Source: Nephrocerus scutellatus
Lineage: Eukaryota > Arthropoda > Insecta > Diptera > Pipunculidae
NCBI GenBank assembly: GCA_947095585.1
Contig: OX352763.1
Span: forward strand, 21,873,462-21,937,461
DNA length: 64,000 nt
Direction: 5' to 3'
This document shows, in pieces, positions 32,236-42,339 of the stretch; positions within the stretch are counted from its first letter, which is position 1, and each line of letters starts with the position of its first letter. The position numbers and the translations under genes are program-made. Under the pieces are notes generated by a model. The model worked only from the letters and a program-made list of their open reading frames with translations. It did not search any database and was not told where the DNA came from.

Positions 32236-33630
32236 AGCTAGCCAGCCAGCCAGGGGCACGCGAAGTTAATATAGAGAATTTCGATCAACTGATTTGTGTC
32301 AAAAAAAAAAGTTGTGTTTCCTTCTCTAAGCCAATTACTTTTAAATCAACCCTCTCTCGTAAGTAAGTTTTGAAGCACACAATTCAACGAGTAGTCTAAA
32401 GGACGATCATTCAGCGTCTATAAGTATTTCAGTGGGTAGCATGCATCGAATCGATGTCAAAATCCATAGCCAATTTTTCAATGATTTGTTTATTAAACCG
32501 TTCAAAAGAGGTATAGATATGTAAAACAATTTCAGAAAAATACAAAAACTTAGCTCTTAAAAGCGCATTACTTACTACGAGTATTATCGATATATTTTGA
32601 GGATGTCTTCGAGCAAAAAAAAGAAAACTAAAAATGATATCGAACTTTCCCGCTTTCCCCAGAGCGAGTGTGTTTCCTGCATGAATGCATTTCAAAATTT
32701 CATGCACATTGCCCAAAAATTTGGCAACTCAAAAAGCGGCACAACCCTCTCTGTCAATTCAGTGCTAAAGAGTATTTCGTTTTGTGTCCTGCGATGAACG
32801 ACGACGAATTGGAGAATGGTTGGATGGTTGGTCGGAAGCAAAAGTGGAAATTACATGAACGTGAACGTTTCAACGGAAAACAAAAAGCAGCATATAACAA
32901 TGAAGAAGAAGAAAAAATATAAACCTAAATTGGCAATAACGTTCGTCGTTTTTTGTCTTTGGTCGCCACGCCGCACATCATTCACCAAACATTCAGAAAA
33001 TAAATAAAAAATTTGAAAAAAAAAAAAAAAAAACATCCAACCAAATGCAGAAAATAAGTTGGTGCGATAAATGGTGGCAGCAGTGCGGCAGCGAGCGGAT
33101 AATATGCTGCTGCACAGGATCGTGGTAGCAAACTCGAAGCGACGTATGTACATACAACGATGACGGGGACGTCAACGTGAACGGGGTAAACAACCCCCAA
33201 AAAAAAAACAAGAAACCAACGAAATAAAATCGCCGTGCAATGCGAAGAAAACGAAAAACAATAAAATAATTTACAATAAAACAATTGCACTTCTTGGTCA
33301 TCGTTTTGTGTCCTTTGAATGGGGATGGGTTTGTGTGTGATGTGTATCGGTCGCTCGTTTCACAGCCTGGCGCTTCTTCTTCGTCCTTGTACCATCATTG
33401 TTGTGCTGCACAACCATCATTCTCATCACCAGCGTCTTTGGAGCGGCGGGATGAGGTTGACCGCCTCAAGGACTATTACATTACACATACCCCACACATA
33501 TACATATATGCATTATACGAATTTCTATGTGTGTGTAGAGAGAGTGAGCAACAGAGGAGAGTGAATAAGAAAACTTTTGGTTTCGTCGCTTTATGCGATA
33601 TATTTCCAAAAATATTACTGAAGAGCTGTT

Positions 33631-33730
33631 ACAACCCACAACAAAAACAAGAAGAACAAGAAGAAGAACAACAACAACAACAACAAAAAACAACAATAAC
33701 TTCAACAACAACATAGACAACAACAACAAC
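33631..33730 (+). repeat. (CAA)n/(GAA)n compound microsatellite
   Basis: ACAACAACAACAACAACAAA and related runs. It would encode poly-Gln/Asn in one frame, but the frame is not otherwise coding. Confidence 0.85.
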
Positions 33731-34177
33731 CATTCCGCTTGAGAATAACCAAAAAAAATAAAAATGCTGCTCTTACCGAAAACTTGTATTCCCCAGGAGT
33801 TATGAAAAAAAAGTTTGGTAGATTTCCCTCTTAAGGTTCTGATGTGCATCATCAATAATAATCCCATCCAGCCATTATAATATTGTTACATTTTCTGCTA
33901 AAGTACAAATGCTCAACCGAGTTAGACCTCTCTACGGTACCATGAAACGCACTGAAGAATTCGGGGTGCAACCACCTTAGTTGCACTTAAACAGCAGCCC
34001 AATTACTCAGCGCGTAAGGATATTTCTTTTATAAATGACAAAAAAAATATATCGCTAACATATACATACACCTATATGCATTACATCCACATATAATTAG
34101 TACATCAGGAGTACTTGAAGCATATTTCAGAGCCATAGCAGCCCAGCGCGATTAAAACAAAAGATGTGCGTTGCTGA

Positions 34178-34193
34178 GCAGCAGCAGCAGCAG
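34178..34193. repeat. (GCA)n microsatellite
   Basis: Five GCA units in otherwise unique DNA. Confidence 0.8.
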
Positions 34194-34407
34194 TAGAGTG
34201 TAGAGTTGACTGCGACGCGCTCGCGTTGTTCGTCCCCGAAAATGCAAGAAGACGCAAAAGGACGAAAATATAAGAAAGACGAACAAAAAAATATAATCTC
34301 CAAAAAATGTATTTGATGTGGAAATATGTGTACACTGAGGTCCAAAAGTTAAACAACCCATTGAAATTAAGTCAAGGGTGGGTAATTTTAAAAAGTTTGT
34401 TTTTAAA

Positions 34408-36262
34408 AACTCCATGTGGTGGCCGCCGGTAATTTTCCTCCAATGCTGGAAAAGCTGAATGATCGGGTTAGTCCCTTCAAAGTAAGGTTAGCGGGAAGCC
34501 AATAACCTTGCCCGTAAAAAAAACCATATAACGGAACCCAAAATCAGACTCGGATACACTGATGAACGACGACGACCAAGGCAATGAAAACGGCTAAACG
34601 ATTTAAGAATTTTCTCATGAAACGTAGAGCTCGAGCTGCACAGCAGCTGGCTGATACCCTGTCTAAATATAAGGCTGACATAACTGCAATGCAGGAGATG
34701 CGGTGGACGTGGAATGGTGTCTTACAAAAATCAGAATATGACATATATTACAGCTATCATGCAAGACATCATGTGCTCGGGGTGGGGTTTCTAGTCAGCA
34801 AAAGAATGAAACCCAACGTTATCGGCGTTAAAGTTATTAATGAACGGCTATGCACCCTTCGCGTGCGGGGCAGATTGAAAAACATAAGCCTCATAAACGT
34901 TCACGCACCTACAGAGAATGCCCCAGATGATGAAAAAGACGAGTTCTTTGAAGCCGGCGAACGGGAAACTCCATGCCTGTCCTCAGTAAGATGTAAAAAT
35001 CATTCTGGGGGATATGAATGCTTAAATAGGTAGGAAGCCAGTATTCAGGCAGTACATTGGCACCCATAGCTTACACGAGAACACTAATGACTATAGACAA
35101 CGAGTTATAGAGATAGCAGCTAGCAATAATATGATCGTTAGGAGTACAAGGTACAAAAATCCACCTGGGTATCTCCTGATGGATCCACTCGTAACCAGAT
35201 AGACCACATGTTGATAGATCGCCGCCATAACCCAAACCTGATGACGGTACGAACCTACCGAAGTGCCAACGTCGACTCGGACCACCATCTTTTTGGTATG
35301 GTGCTTCGAGCGCGGATTGCATCATCACGAAAGAATGTACCCGCGAATCAGATTCGAGTCAACAAGGCTGCCCTTCGCAGCGAAGAGACCAGTAACAACT
35401 ACGGTCAAGAGATAGGACTCGCCCTAAATGCAGTGATAGTAAGTCCTGTGGCTAAGATGTCGGACGTAGAAGAGAAATGGACACGCCTTAAGAATACTGT
35501 CATTAGTAGGTACTGCTGACTCCATCTTAGGCAGTAGTCGTAGAAAAAGGAAGGACTGGTTCGATGACGAATGTAAGCTAGCGACTGAACGTAAGAATGT
35601 AGCATTCCGAGCAATGCAACAATCTCATAGAACACGGGCACGCGAAGATGAATATAAAAGGCTCAGAAGATATGATAACAGCATGGACCGAGAAATAAGC
35701 GCACGGTTGCTTAAAGCTAACAAAGCCTACTATAGTCTGTCAAGATTCTTCAAATCCAGGAACTTAACCATAACATTCAAGCTGCTGGTATATAAGACAA
35801 TGGTCATACCAGTACCTACATATGGATCCGAGACTTGGGTGCTTAGCAAAAAGCATTCTGACCTCTTAGCCGAGTTCGATAGAAAAGTCTTGGTGAGAAT
35901 TGTTGGCCCCGTATGTGAAGAAGGACAATTTCGGAGACTCTATAATGATGAGATCTACGAGCGTTACCGCGATGTCGACATCGTGAAGAAAATTAAGCTC
36001 GGTAGGCTCCGGTGGGCAGGACACCTAGCTCGCATGAGCGAAGAGGATCCTGCTCGGAAAGTCCTTTGCGGTAGGATTTATGGAACACGACAGCGAGGCC
36101 GGCCAAGCCTACGCTGGAAGGATGGCGTGGACCAGGACGCCCAGAGTTTAAGGATGCAAAACTGGATGACATCGGCTCAAAATCGAGACCGGTGTTGAGA
36201 ATTTTTGCGGGAGGCCAGGACCGGACCCCGGTTGTAGAGCAAAATATGATGATGATGATAAA
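34408..36262 (+). mobile_element. RTE-type LINE with both ends, RT core deleted
   Basis: 5' UTR from about 34,408 (GTGGTGGCCGCCGG) to 34,583. The apurinic endonuclease domain follows: ADTLSKYKADITAMQEMRWT (34,655-34,715), YDIYYSYHARHHVLGVGFLV, CTLRVRGRLKNISLINVHAP (34,851-34,910), later NQIDHVLIDRRHNP-like (about 35,195-35,235) and VDSDHHLFGMVL (35,270-35,305). The domain is interrupted by frameshifts at about 34,990-35,200. The linker RKRKDWFDDECKLATERKNV leads to YKRLRRYDNSMD, where at about 35,676 the reverse transcriptase palm is missing and the text resumes at REISARLLKANKAYYSLSRF, YGSETWVLSKKHSDLLAEFD, LGRLRWAGHLARMSEEDPAR and QRGRPSLRWKDGVDQDAQSL, ending NWMTSAQNRDRC. The tail is GGGAGGCCAGGACCGGAC, GGTTGTAGAGCAAAATATG and GAT repeats. 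It cannot move autonomously but keeps both termini. Confidence 0.9.
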
Positions 36263-37094
36263 ATCAGGATAGATCAATATTTTTTTGGATTTTTTTTTAT
36301 TGTGAAGGTTGAAGTCTCCCATTTAAGAATGAAAAACAATTTCGTTCATATGGCTTCCTCTGCTGTCCTTACAGTAAGCCATCCTGTGTGTCCAGTTTTT
36401 ACGAACTTTTTTGATAATTTCGGCGCCTATCTCGCGAATAACAGTCGCAATGTTATGTTTTAAAGCTGCTCAGCAGCCACGCGCACTTCCAATGAGCCAC
36501 GGCGCCCCCTAAGCTCCCATTACTACCCAATCAATATTACTGTTTCTTGGTGCGTACGGTTTTCTGGTTCACCAGAATATCTCAGTTACTCCAAAATACC
36601 TTACTCTGTCGGTTCCGTATGTTCTGCTGAACGCTCCGTTACACTTCCTCTCCCAAAAAAAATAAATATTACACCCTTATTTTCTGCCCCTGTCTCAAGG
36701 AGAGCTTTTAAGACCAATTATTCCATGAAGATGCTGCACAAAGTTAAATTCTGTTCTGTTAAGGGAGTCACATAAGTATCTTTTGCCTTTTTGTAGGCGG
36801 TTTTATAACTTGTAAGCTTTATAAGGTTCGTTAAATGGTTTTAATTTCAGTTCTAAGTCTTAGGAGGGTATCTCATCATTTCATTTTGGAATAACAGATT
36901 GCTATATTAGATTCTTGTAAGAGTCCTATCGCGGTGGTAGCCTTTCTCGAAAAACTGCACCACCGTCATGGTTTAGGTCAACCATCAAACGATAGGATGA
37001 TCTCCCAACTACAAACTGGTGCCTGATACAACAACCTGATATACTGCATTCTATGTGACTCCCTTTATGTTCACCTAATTAATCATCACCCTGT
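36263..37094. other. unassigned DNA up to the assembly gap
   Basis: Apart from the tRNA-like fragment at 36,470-36,512, nothing is recognised. The stretch just left of the gap (36,930-37,090) may be LINE-derived (VVVAFLEKLHHRHGLGQPSN on plus), but this is weak. Confidence 0.35.
36470..36512 (-). repeat. tRNA-like fragment related to the SINE head
   Basis: The reverse complement reads GGCGCCGTGGCTCATTGGAA then GTGCGCGTGGCTGCTGAGCA. It aligns with the head of SINE copy C (GGTGCTGTGGCTCAGTGGAA, ATGCGCTTGGCTACTGAGCA). The B-box half is replaced by unrelated sequence. Either a SINE head fragment or a broken tRNA copy. Confidence 0.55.
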
Positions 37095-37294
37095 NNNNNN
37101 NNNNNNNNNNNNNNNNNNNNNNNNNNNNNNNNNNNNNNNNNNNNNNNNNNNNNNNNNNNNNNNNNNNNNNNNNNNNNNNNNNNNNNNNNNNNNNNNNNNN
37201 NNNNNNNNNNNNNNNNNNNNNNNNNNNNNNNNNNNNNNNNNNNNNNNNNNNNNNNNNNNNNNNNNNNNNNNNNNNNNNNNNNNNNNNNNNNNNN
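37095..37294. other. assembly gap (200 N)
   Basis: Exactly 200 N bases. The round number suggests a scaffold join of unknown true length, lying inside or next to a LINE. Confidence 0.95.
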
Positions 37295-38490
37295 AATGGC
37301 AGAAGCGCATATGTGGAATCTATGGCATCAGAAATTCCTGCTCAAGGCATCGGAAACTTATAATGGGAGTCCCACAAGGAGGGGTACTCTCCCCCATCTT
37401 ATTTAATTCCTATATTTAATCATCTGCTACGCTGTTCACCTCTTGGACTAAAGAAGTCAGGCCTTCACTTGACATTCGTATTAACAACGAAATTATATCC
37501 CTACAGTTGATAACCCCAAAAGTTTAGGAGTCATATTCGGCAGGCTCCTTATCTTCTGAAGGCACGCAAAAAATATTTGCAGTAAAGTGTGCAGTTGTAA
37601 TAGGGTTCTAAGAACCCTAGCCGGAACCGCATGGGGTGAGGACAAACAGGTCCTTTTGACGACATTTAAAGCTATTGGCCGTTCAATTATTAACTACGCC
37701 GCTCCTATCTGGACACCAATTTTAAGTGACACTCAATGGAATAATATTCAGTCCAGACAAAATACAACCCTTCGCATCGAAACTGGGTGCCACACCATTA
37801 CCAATCCTGATCATCTTCATGACGGAACGTCCATGCAACCCGTCAGGCAACACAATGAACTGCTGTCAAAGCAGTTCTTGTTAGGCTGCCACAACCCCGG
37901 ACACCCAGTTCACGACATCACTGTCAGTGAGATGCCTCCACGCTGCATACGTCAAGACATCAGAACGTACATAGACTGTACTAACCCAGTCATAACGGCC
38001 ACCTGGAACTGCACTGTCCATTCAGCCTCAAATAGTATACACTATAATACAGTCTCTGCGGCAGTCTCCTAAAGCAAGGTTAACAGGGTCCTTGGTACAC
38101 ATCCCCCTATAAAGAACAGTCGTTGCACAGTGAAACCCTGACAACCCTGACACAACTTCGGTCGGGTTGGTGCCATATACTTCAGAGCTATAAAGCTCGC
38201 ATTATCCCTGGCACCAATGATCTCTGCCCCGACTGTAACCGAGGCACCCATACTACCAACCACCTATTCCTCTGCCCCCTTCATCTAACGGATTTGAACG
38301 TTGCAGATCTGTGGTCCAACCCTGTTGGTTTCTTGGCCTGCCAACATAACTCAATGACTATATACCACCTATAGGAACTTTTAGCTTCTATCTGCTTTGC
38401 TTGTCATTAGCCTTTAGTTAAATTAGTTTATTTGTACTGTGAATGGGTTTCCTCTTGATCTCGTTTCAAGCCTGGAGCTGCTACAACAAC
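37295..38490 (+). mobile_element. LINE without RNase H (Jockey/CR1 group), 3' half
   Basis: Right of the gap the frame gives IRNSCSRHRKLIMGVPQGGV then LSPILFNSYI (37,340-37,418). The YADD region is missing. It resumes with LFTSWTKEVRPSLDIRINNE (about 37,431-37,490), PKSLGVIFGRLL, VLRTLAGTAWGEDKQVLLTT, FKAIGRSIINYAAPIWTPIL and SDTQWNNIQSRQNTTLRIET (37,650-37,790), HNELLSKQFLLGCHNPGHPV, then TTLTQLRSGWCHILQSYKAR and LCPDCNRGTHTTNHLFLCPL (38,140-38,285) with NVADLWSNPV. The Cys-x2-Cys...His...Cys end and a final CAACAACAACAA stretch at 38,480-38,490 mark the C-terminus and 3' end. A second scrap of this type is at 61,985. Clade within the Jockey superfamily is inference. Confidence 0.8.
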
Positions 38491-38576
38491 AACAAGTCAA
38501 AAAGTAAACTTTCGCCATAAGTTCTACTTGAATCTGTCACAATAATTCAACAAACAAGCCTTTTTCATTTTTTACT

Positions 38577-38725
38577 GTAAAGGGTGTTTTTTTAGCTTAA
38601 TAGAACTTGTAATCATAAAAAATAAGACAAAAAATAAAATTTTAACCAAACTTTTTCATAATTCCAAAGATTAATATATGGCATTTATATCTGTAAATGA
38701 TTTAAGACATACGGGCACCGCAGAT
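38577..38725 (+). repeat. A/T-rich element end with AAAGGGTGTTTTTTT
   Basis: AAAGGGTGTTTTTTTAGCTT begins an AT-rich ~150 bp stretch that shares its end with 42,311-42,335 (reverse: AAATAAAGGGTGTTTTTTTG). Similar ATATGGCATTT phrases occur inside both. I infer a non-autonomous element of unknown class; the second terminus is not found. Confidence 0.4.
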
Positions 38726-38734
38726 TTTTTTCCT

Positions 38735-39310
38735 AAATGATGTGAAGTACCTCGCTGTCCACCTTGACGGACAGCCTACCTGGAGAAAACACATTGAGTC
38801 TAAACGCAATCAAGACAAACTCAAATTTTACAATATGCACTGGATGCTCAACAAACACTCTACCATCAGTCTTTTGTTGTTTAGACTGATAAAGCAATCA
38901 TCAAGCCAATATGGACATATGGCAGACAGCTCCGGGGAACAGCCTAGCACTTCCAATCTAGAACTCTTCCAACGGTTGCAGTCCAGAATCCTAAGAACAA
39001 TCACGGATGCACCATGGTACTTTAAAAACTCCCAGCTACATAGAAACCTGAGTATCCCGACTATCACAGAAGAAATCAACATTTAAAACTGAAGTACTCC
39101 CTTAAAACTTAACTTTCATCCGAACCCCCTTATTACTAAACTTCTATATCAGCATGAGCCGCACATGCTGAAGAGATTTAAAAGCATAATTGCAAAACTC
39201 TCACCTATTACAATATTAAGCTCCAACTAAGCTATATTGTACTTAATAAGACCTAAGACTATATTACATACTGTTAGTTCCTAAGCTGGAAGATCAAATA
39301 TCTAAATAAA
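38735..39310 (+). mobile_element. Jockey-type LINE, RT C-terminal part
   Basis: Frame 38,742-39,086: MKYLAVHLDGQPTWRKHIES, KFYNMHWMLNKHSTISLLLF, RLIKQSSSQYGHMADSSGEQ and LFQRLQSRILRTITDAPWYF, then HRNLSIPTITEEIN. This is the Jockey-clade order KYLGVxLDxRLTWxxHI...MYWLLGxxSxL...IYKxxLKPIWTYGxQLWGxA...QRxQSKxLRxIxxAPWYxxN...HxDLxIPTVxEEI. The YADD box and everything 5' are absent. The 3' end is probably near 39,310, where AATAAATAACAAACAC occurs. Confidence 0.85.
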
Positions 39311-40274
39311 TAACAAACACAATTTTATTCATCAACACTGCAGCAATAAAAATGGAACGTCAATGCACAAACCATTTCAATCAGTTCAGTTCAGATCATA
39401 ATTTGAGTCATAATGAGCACAAACCTGACAGAAGAAAAAAAGAAGAAATGAGAAATGATCCACCGTGGATCAACCGATCAACTAAGACAAATTATTACAC
39501 GAAACGATTAACATCCTGCACTTAATACTGCCAACTGGTTTTCTTGTTGTCCAACGGTTCACACAATCTGTTAGGAGATACAGTGTCTGCAAGATACTGC
39601 AAGCTGGCGGACATACCAACCACATTGTACTGATAAGATAAGTTGCTTGAGTTCTCCACCAAAGGAATAACCTCTATGTTACATTTGTCATTTGTCCTCT
39701 GACTTCCGTATGACTTCAAACGCTGGTTAACCTACTGATTACGTTGTCTGATGTGACCCTGTCAAAAGCCCATGGAAATTATTATGAAGTATACTCCTCA
39801 AATGATATGCAGCGGTGGTTTTCCTCCGAGTTCATAGTTCCAGCGGTTAATTTTATCGGCTGGCGGTTTTTTTTCTATGTGCAAAAACTTTACGCTTTCT
39901 TGCTCAGCGTTGGCTCTTGATCTTGATTGCTTACTGAAGTAAAGTACTAATGAACGAAGTTCATTGATCATTTTGTTTGTATTATTACTTTGTGCTGGGT
40001 GGTCTGTCTGAAAGTGAATCATACCCGAGCAGAAAGATATTTGTCCCAATTACAAAATCACATGACTTCTTTCTCACAATTTTTTGTTAAGGCCGTGTTT
40101 AGGCCATTATTGGAATCTGTGGTAAAAGCAAATAATTTTACCTTGTCAGACCACATAACCAATACTGGATTTAATAGTTCAGCTAGCTATGATTGCTTAA
40201 GACTAATTCCCGGTTTCGCAGCGTGTCTTTTTGCACTCCGTTTTAATTCTCACATATGTCATATTTCCCCTTGT
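39311..40274. other. unassigned non-coding DNA
   Basis: No recognised gene or element. An interrupted palindrome GATCCACCGTGGATC lies at about 39,460. Frames at 39,798-40,049 (minus) and 39,990-40,283 (plus) are opposite one another and lack motifs. Confidence 0.35.
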
Positions 40275-40732
40275 TGGTTCTAGGACCACTACTATGCCTA
40301 CGCGCCAACGTGTGTACAGTTCCTGGAAATTCTTCCCCAAAATTGCCGTTACTCCTCCCCTACTGTTCTGCGCCGTGTATTCCTCGGTTGAACTGTTCTT
40401 CTACCATCTTGTGATAAAGGATTACATTACATCGCGTAGTTTTCTATTGAACTGTCGCCCTTTTCGGAGTCTATGACCTCCCACTTCTGTCGTTGAATGG
40501 TCAAGCCTATTGGTTGCTGATAAGTTCTTTGGTAAAGATGTCCGTTAGAGATATGGTTAGGCCTTAAAACCCTTAAGATGTTCCATAGCCACCTATTAAC
40601 GAACGTTTGTAGTTTTCTTGTGATAGAAGCAGTCACATTGCTGTCATTTAAGTGCAGATTCATAATCTGTGAGAGATTAAACAAACGTCGTCAGCGTAGT
40701 CCAGATGTTTAAGTAAACATTAAAATCGGCCC
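40275..40732 (-). mobile_element. LINE fragment (RTE/CR1-type), YADD box and C-terminus
   Basis: On minus: KHLDYADDVCL (about 40,712-40,680, catalytic box intact), then after an internal loss MNLHLNDSNVTASITRKLQT, FVNRWLWNILRVLRPNHISN, HLYQRTYQQPIGLTIQRQKW, then SIENYAM and further RRTVQPRNTRRRTVGEE and FQELYTRWRVGIVVVLEPTR ending near 40,275. The order LQTFVNRCLRNILxxxWPxxISNxxLxxRTxQxPI...RRRKWxWIGH is the C-terminal part of a common insect LINE. Its upstream half is at 41,100-41,510. Confidence 0.75.
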
Positions 40733-40734
40733 AA

Positions 40735-41095
40735 GACATTGAGACGCTCGCAAAATTTCAGCACTCTAGGTCGTGCAAAACTTTTCAAATTTTTTCAACC
40801 CATCACACCCGCCACACGCGACACGCGTCATACACGGAACATAAAAAATGCTATTTTGGACTCAGACACAGAATTTCAGCTCTCTAGGTCATGTGGAAGT
40901 TGGAAGTCAAAAAAAGGCGTCAACCCATCACACGCGGCACGCGTCATACGAAGAATATAGAAAAGGCTATTTTCGACTTAGACCCTCACAGAATTTCAGC
41001 TCTTTAGGTCGTGTGGAAGGTGGTAAAAAGGACTTCAAAGTAATCGAAAATACAGACAAAAATGGGTCAAAGTGAAGTTAAATAAAAGTTTTTAA
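40735..41095 (-). repeat. 120-bp tandem repeat element, copy 2
   Basis: TTTCAGC(T/A)CTCTAGGTC occurs at about 40,757, 40,875 and 40,995 (period ~120), each followed by (C/G)TGTGGAAG(T/G)TGG and an ACACGCG(T/A)CA block. The right end (TACAGACAAAAATGGGTCAA) is the reverse complement of the left end of the repeat at 27,745. It lies exactly between the two halves of the minus-strand LINE, so it inserted into that LINE. Confidence 0.8.
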
Positions 41096-41099
41096 AAAA

Positions 41100-41510
41100 A
41101 GCATCGACGATAGAATGCAACCTTGTTGGTCTCCACTTAGGATCTCCAATTCCTCTGACAACTTGCCTCTATGCAAAACATCATGAAAGCAATTTGTTTA
41201 TCGGGTATACCTCTCCTGCGTAAGGCAAGCCAGATAAACTGTCTGTTGACACTGTCGAACGCCTATTCAAAGTCAATGAACAGCAAGTGAAGTGACGACC
41301 GGTATTCAATGCACTGTTGGGGAATCTTTTTGCTCCTAAGCATTCTCCACAAGGAGATATAAAAACTCTGCTGGTATTCTTGTAGCGGTTCGCAGAAGCT
41401 CTGCGGGAATACCATCAACTACTACCGCCTTGTTGTTCTTTAGTGTATTGATCGCGGTATCGATATCATCTTTACTAGGAGTTTCAGGAGCAAATCCGAG
41501 AAATTATTGC
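41100..41510 (-). mobile_element. LINE fragment (RTE/CR1-type), RT palm start
   Basis: Minus frames joined: NTLKNNKAVVVDGIPAELLR (41,460-41,395), TATRIPAEFLYLLVENA, then HLLFIDFExAFDSVNRQFIW and LALRRRGIPDKQI (41,290-41,195), and LHRGKLSEELEILSGDQQGC then ILSSMLF to about 41,100. These are the DGIPAEL, FDFxxAFDSV and GVRQGCxLSPxLF motifs. It continues on the other side of the 120-bp repeat at 40,732. Confidence 0.75.
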
Positions 41511-42190
41511 TTCGGGCAGCTTAGTTTGATTTGGATGCATTCTTAGAAGAGAGCAAAATTGCTTGTCTCCGTCCAAGTTAAACGTCACAAAGACTTTAAA
41601 TACAGTTTAATTTGAGTTAACATTAAAACTGATGGGAATTTTAAATCCGAGTACACTATAACTGCCAAAATTATACCTGCCTGACCACGCTAAGATATAA
41701 TTCTAATTACGTAAGCGAGAGTTCTAGTGTCTACGTGAACAAAAGGTGTACACTGTGTTATTTCGATTCCACAAGGTGGCACATTTAAAATAGTTGATGA
41801 GAGCTAGCCAACATATCCGGAATCAATCCCCAATGCCCAGCGTTTGCTTACTTTTTTAAAGTAACCAAGTCTCTACCAGTTTTGATCTTGCTCTCACCGC
41901 TAACCGCACCAGTAAGCAATACGTCAAACCAACTTTTATCGTTTAAGTAAATGTTTCTACTGTATATCCTAGGTGAGTGTCGATTGGATCTCATGTGACG
42001 GTTTCATCTCATGTGACGGTTTCATCACCTCTTAAAAAAACACGTTATATCTAACGGGTTGCCGATTTTTTTTTTGAATAAAACACATATAAAATTATGA
42101 AATGACCAAAATTTTTTTTTATTTGGTAGATAATTTTTTGGCATTTAACATTTAAACACAATTTCTGGCATATGGCTATTTTTCACAAAT
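41511..42190. other. unassigned non-coding DNA
   Basis: No gene recognised. A short tandem duplication TCTCATGTGACGGTTTCA occurs twice at about 41,990-42,025. The AT-rich end belongs to, or precedes, the AAAGGGTGTTTTTTT element. Confidence 0.35.
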
Positions 42191-42196
42191 GTCATT

Positions 42197-42218
42197 TTTT
42201 TTTTTTTTTTTTTTTTTC
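42197..42218. repeat. T22 homopolymer
   Basis: A run of 22 T within AT-rich DNA between two element ends. It could be the A-tail of a minus-strand retroelement, but none is recognisable beside it. Confidence 0.85.
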
Positions 42219-42339
42219 ATAATGATTTGCCAAACAATACTGAGTAGAAATGCCACTTTGAGCTGTCAAAACAACTGTCATAAAATAAAACGACATCTAT
42301 CGGAAAAACAAACCTCCCAAAAAAACACCCTTTATTTAG

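Larger units (their letters stand above)
32236..34407. other. unique DNA with leader-like stretches on plus
   Basis: No transposon coding. 32,790-33,290 on plus is rich in AAAC/GAAC, TGAACGTGAACGTTTCAACG and CAAGAAACCAACGAAATAAA, in the style of fly 5' leaders. CAA/GAA runs occur at 33,631-33,730, an A17 run at 33,017-33,033 and GCA repeats at 34,178-34,193. At 34,331-34,360 ACACTGAGGTCCAAAAGTTA resembles a Tc1-type terminal repeat, but no partner was found. Frames here are repeat-driven. Confidence 0.3.

Noticed and set aside
34331..34360. ACACTGAGGTCCAAAAGTTA as a Tc1-type terminal inverted repeat
   Set aside because: No inverted partner within several kilobases and no transposase nearby.
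37086..37310. Apparent open frame across the N run
   Set aside because: It consists of unknown bases from the assembly gap and carries no information.
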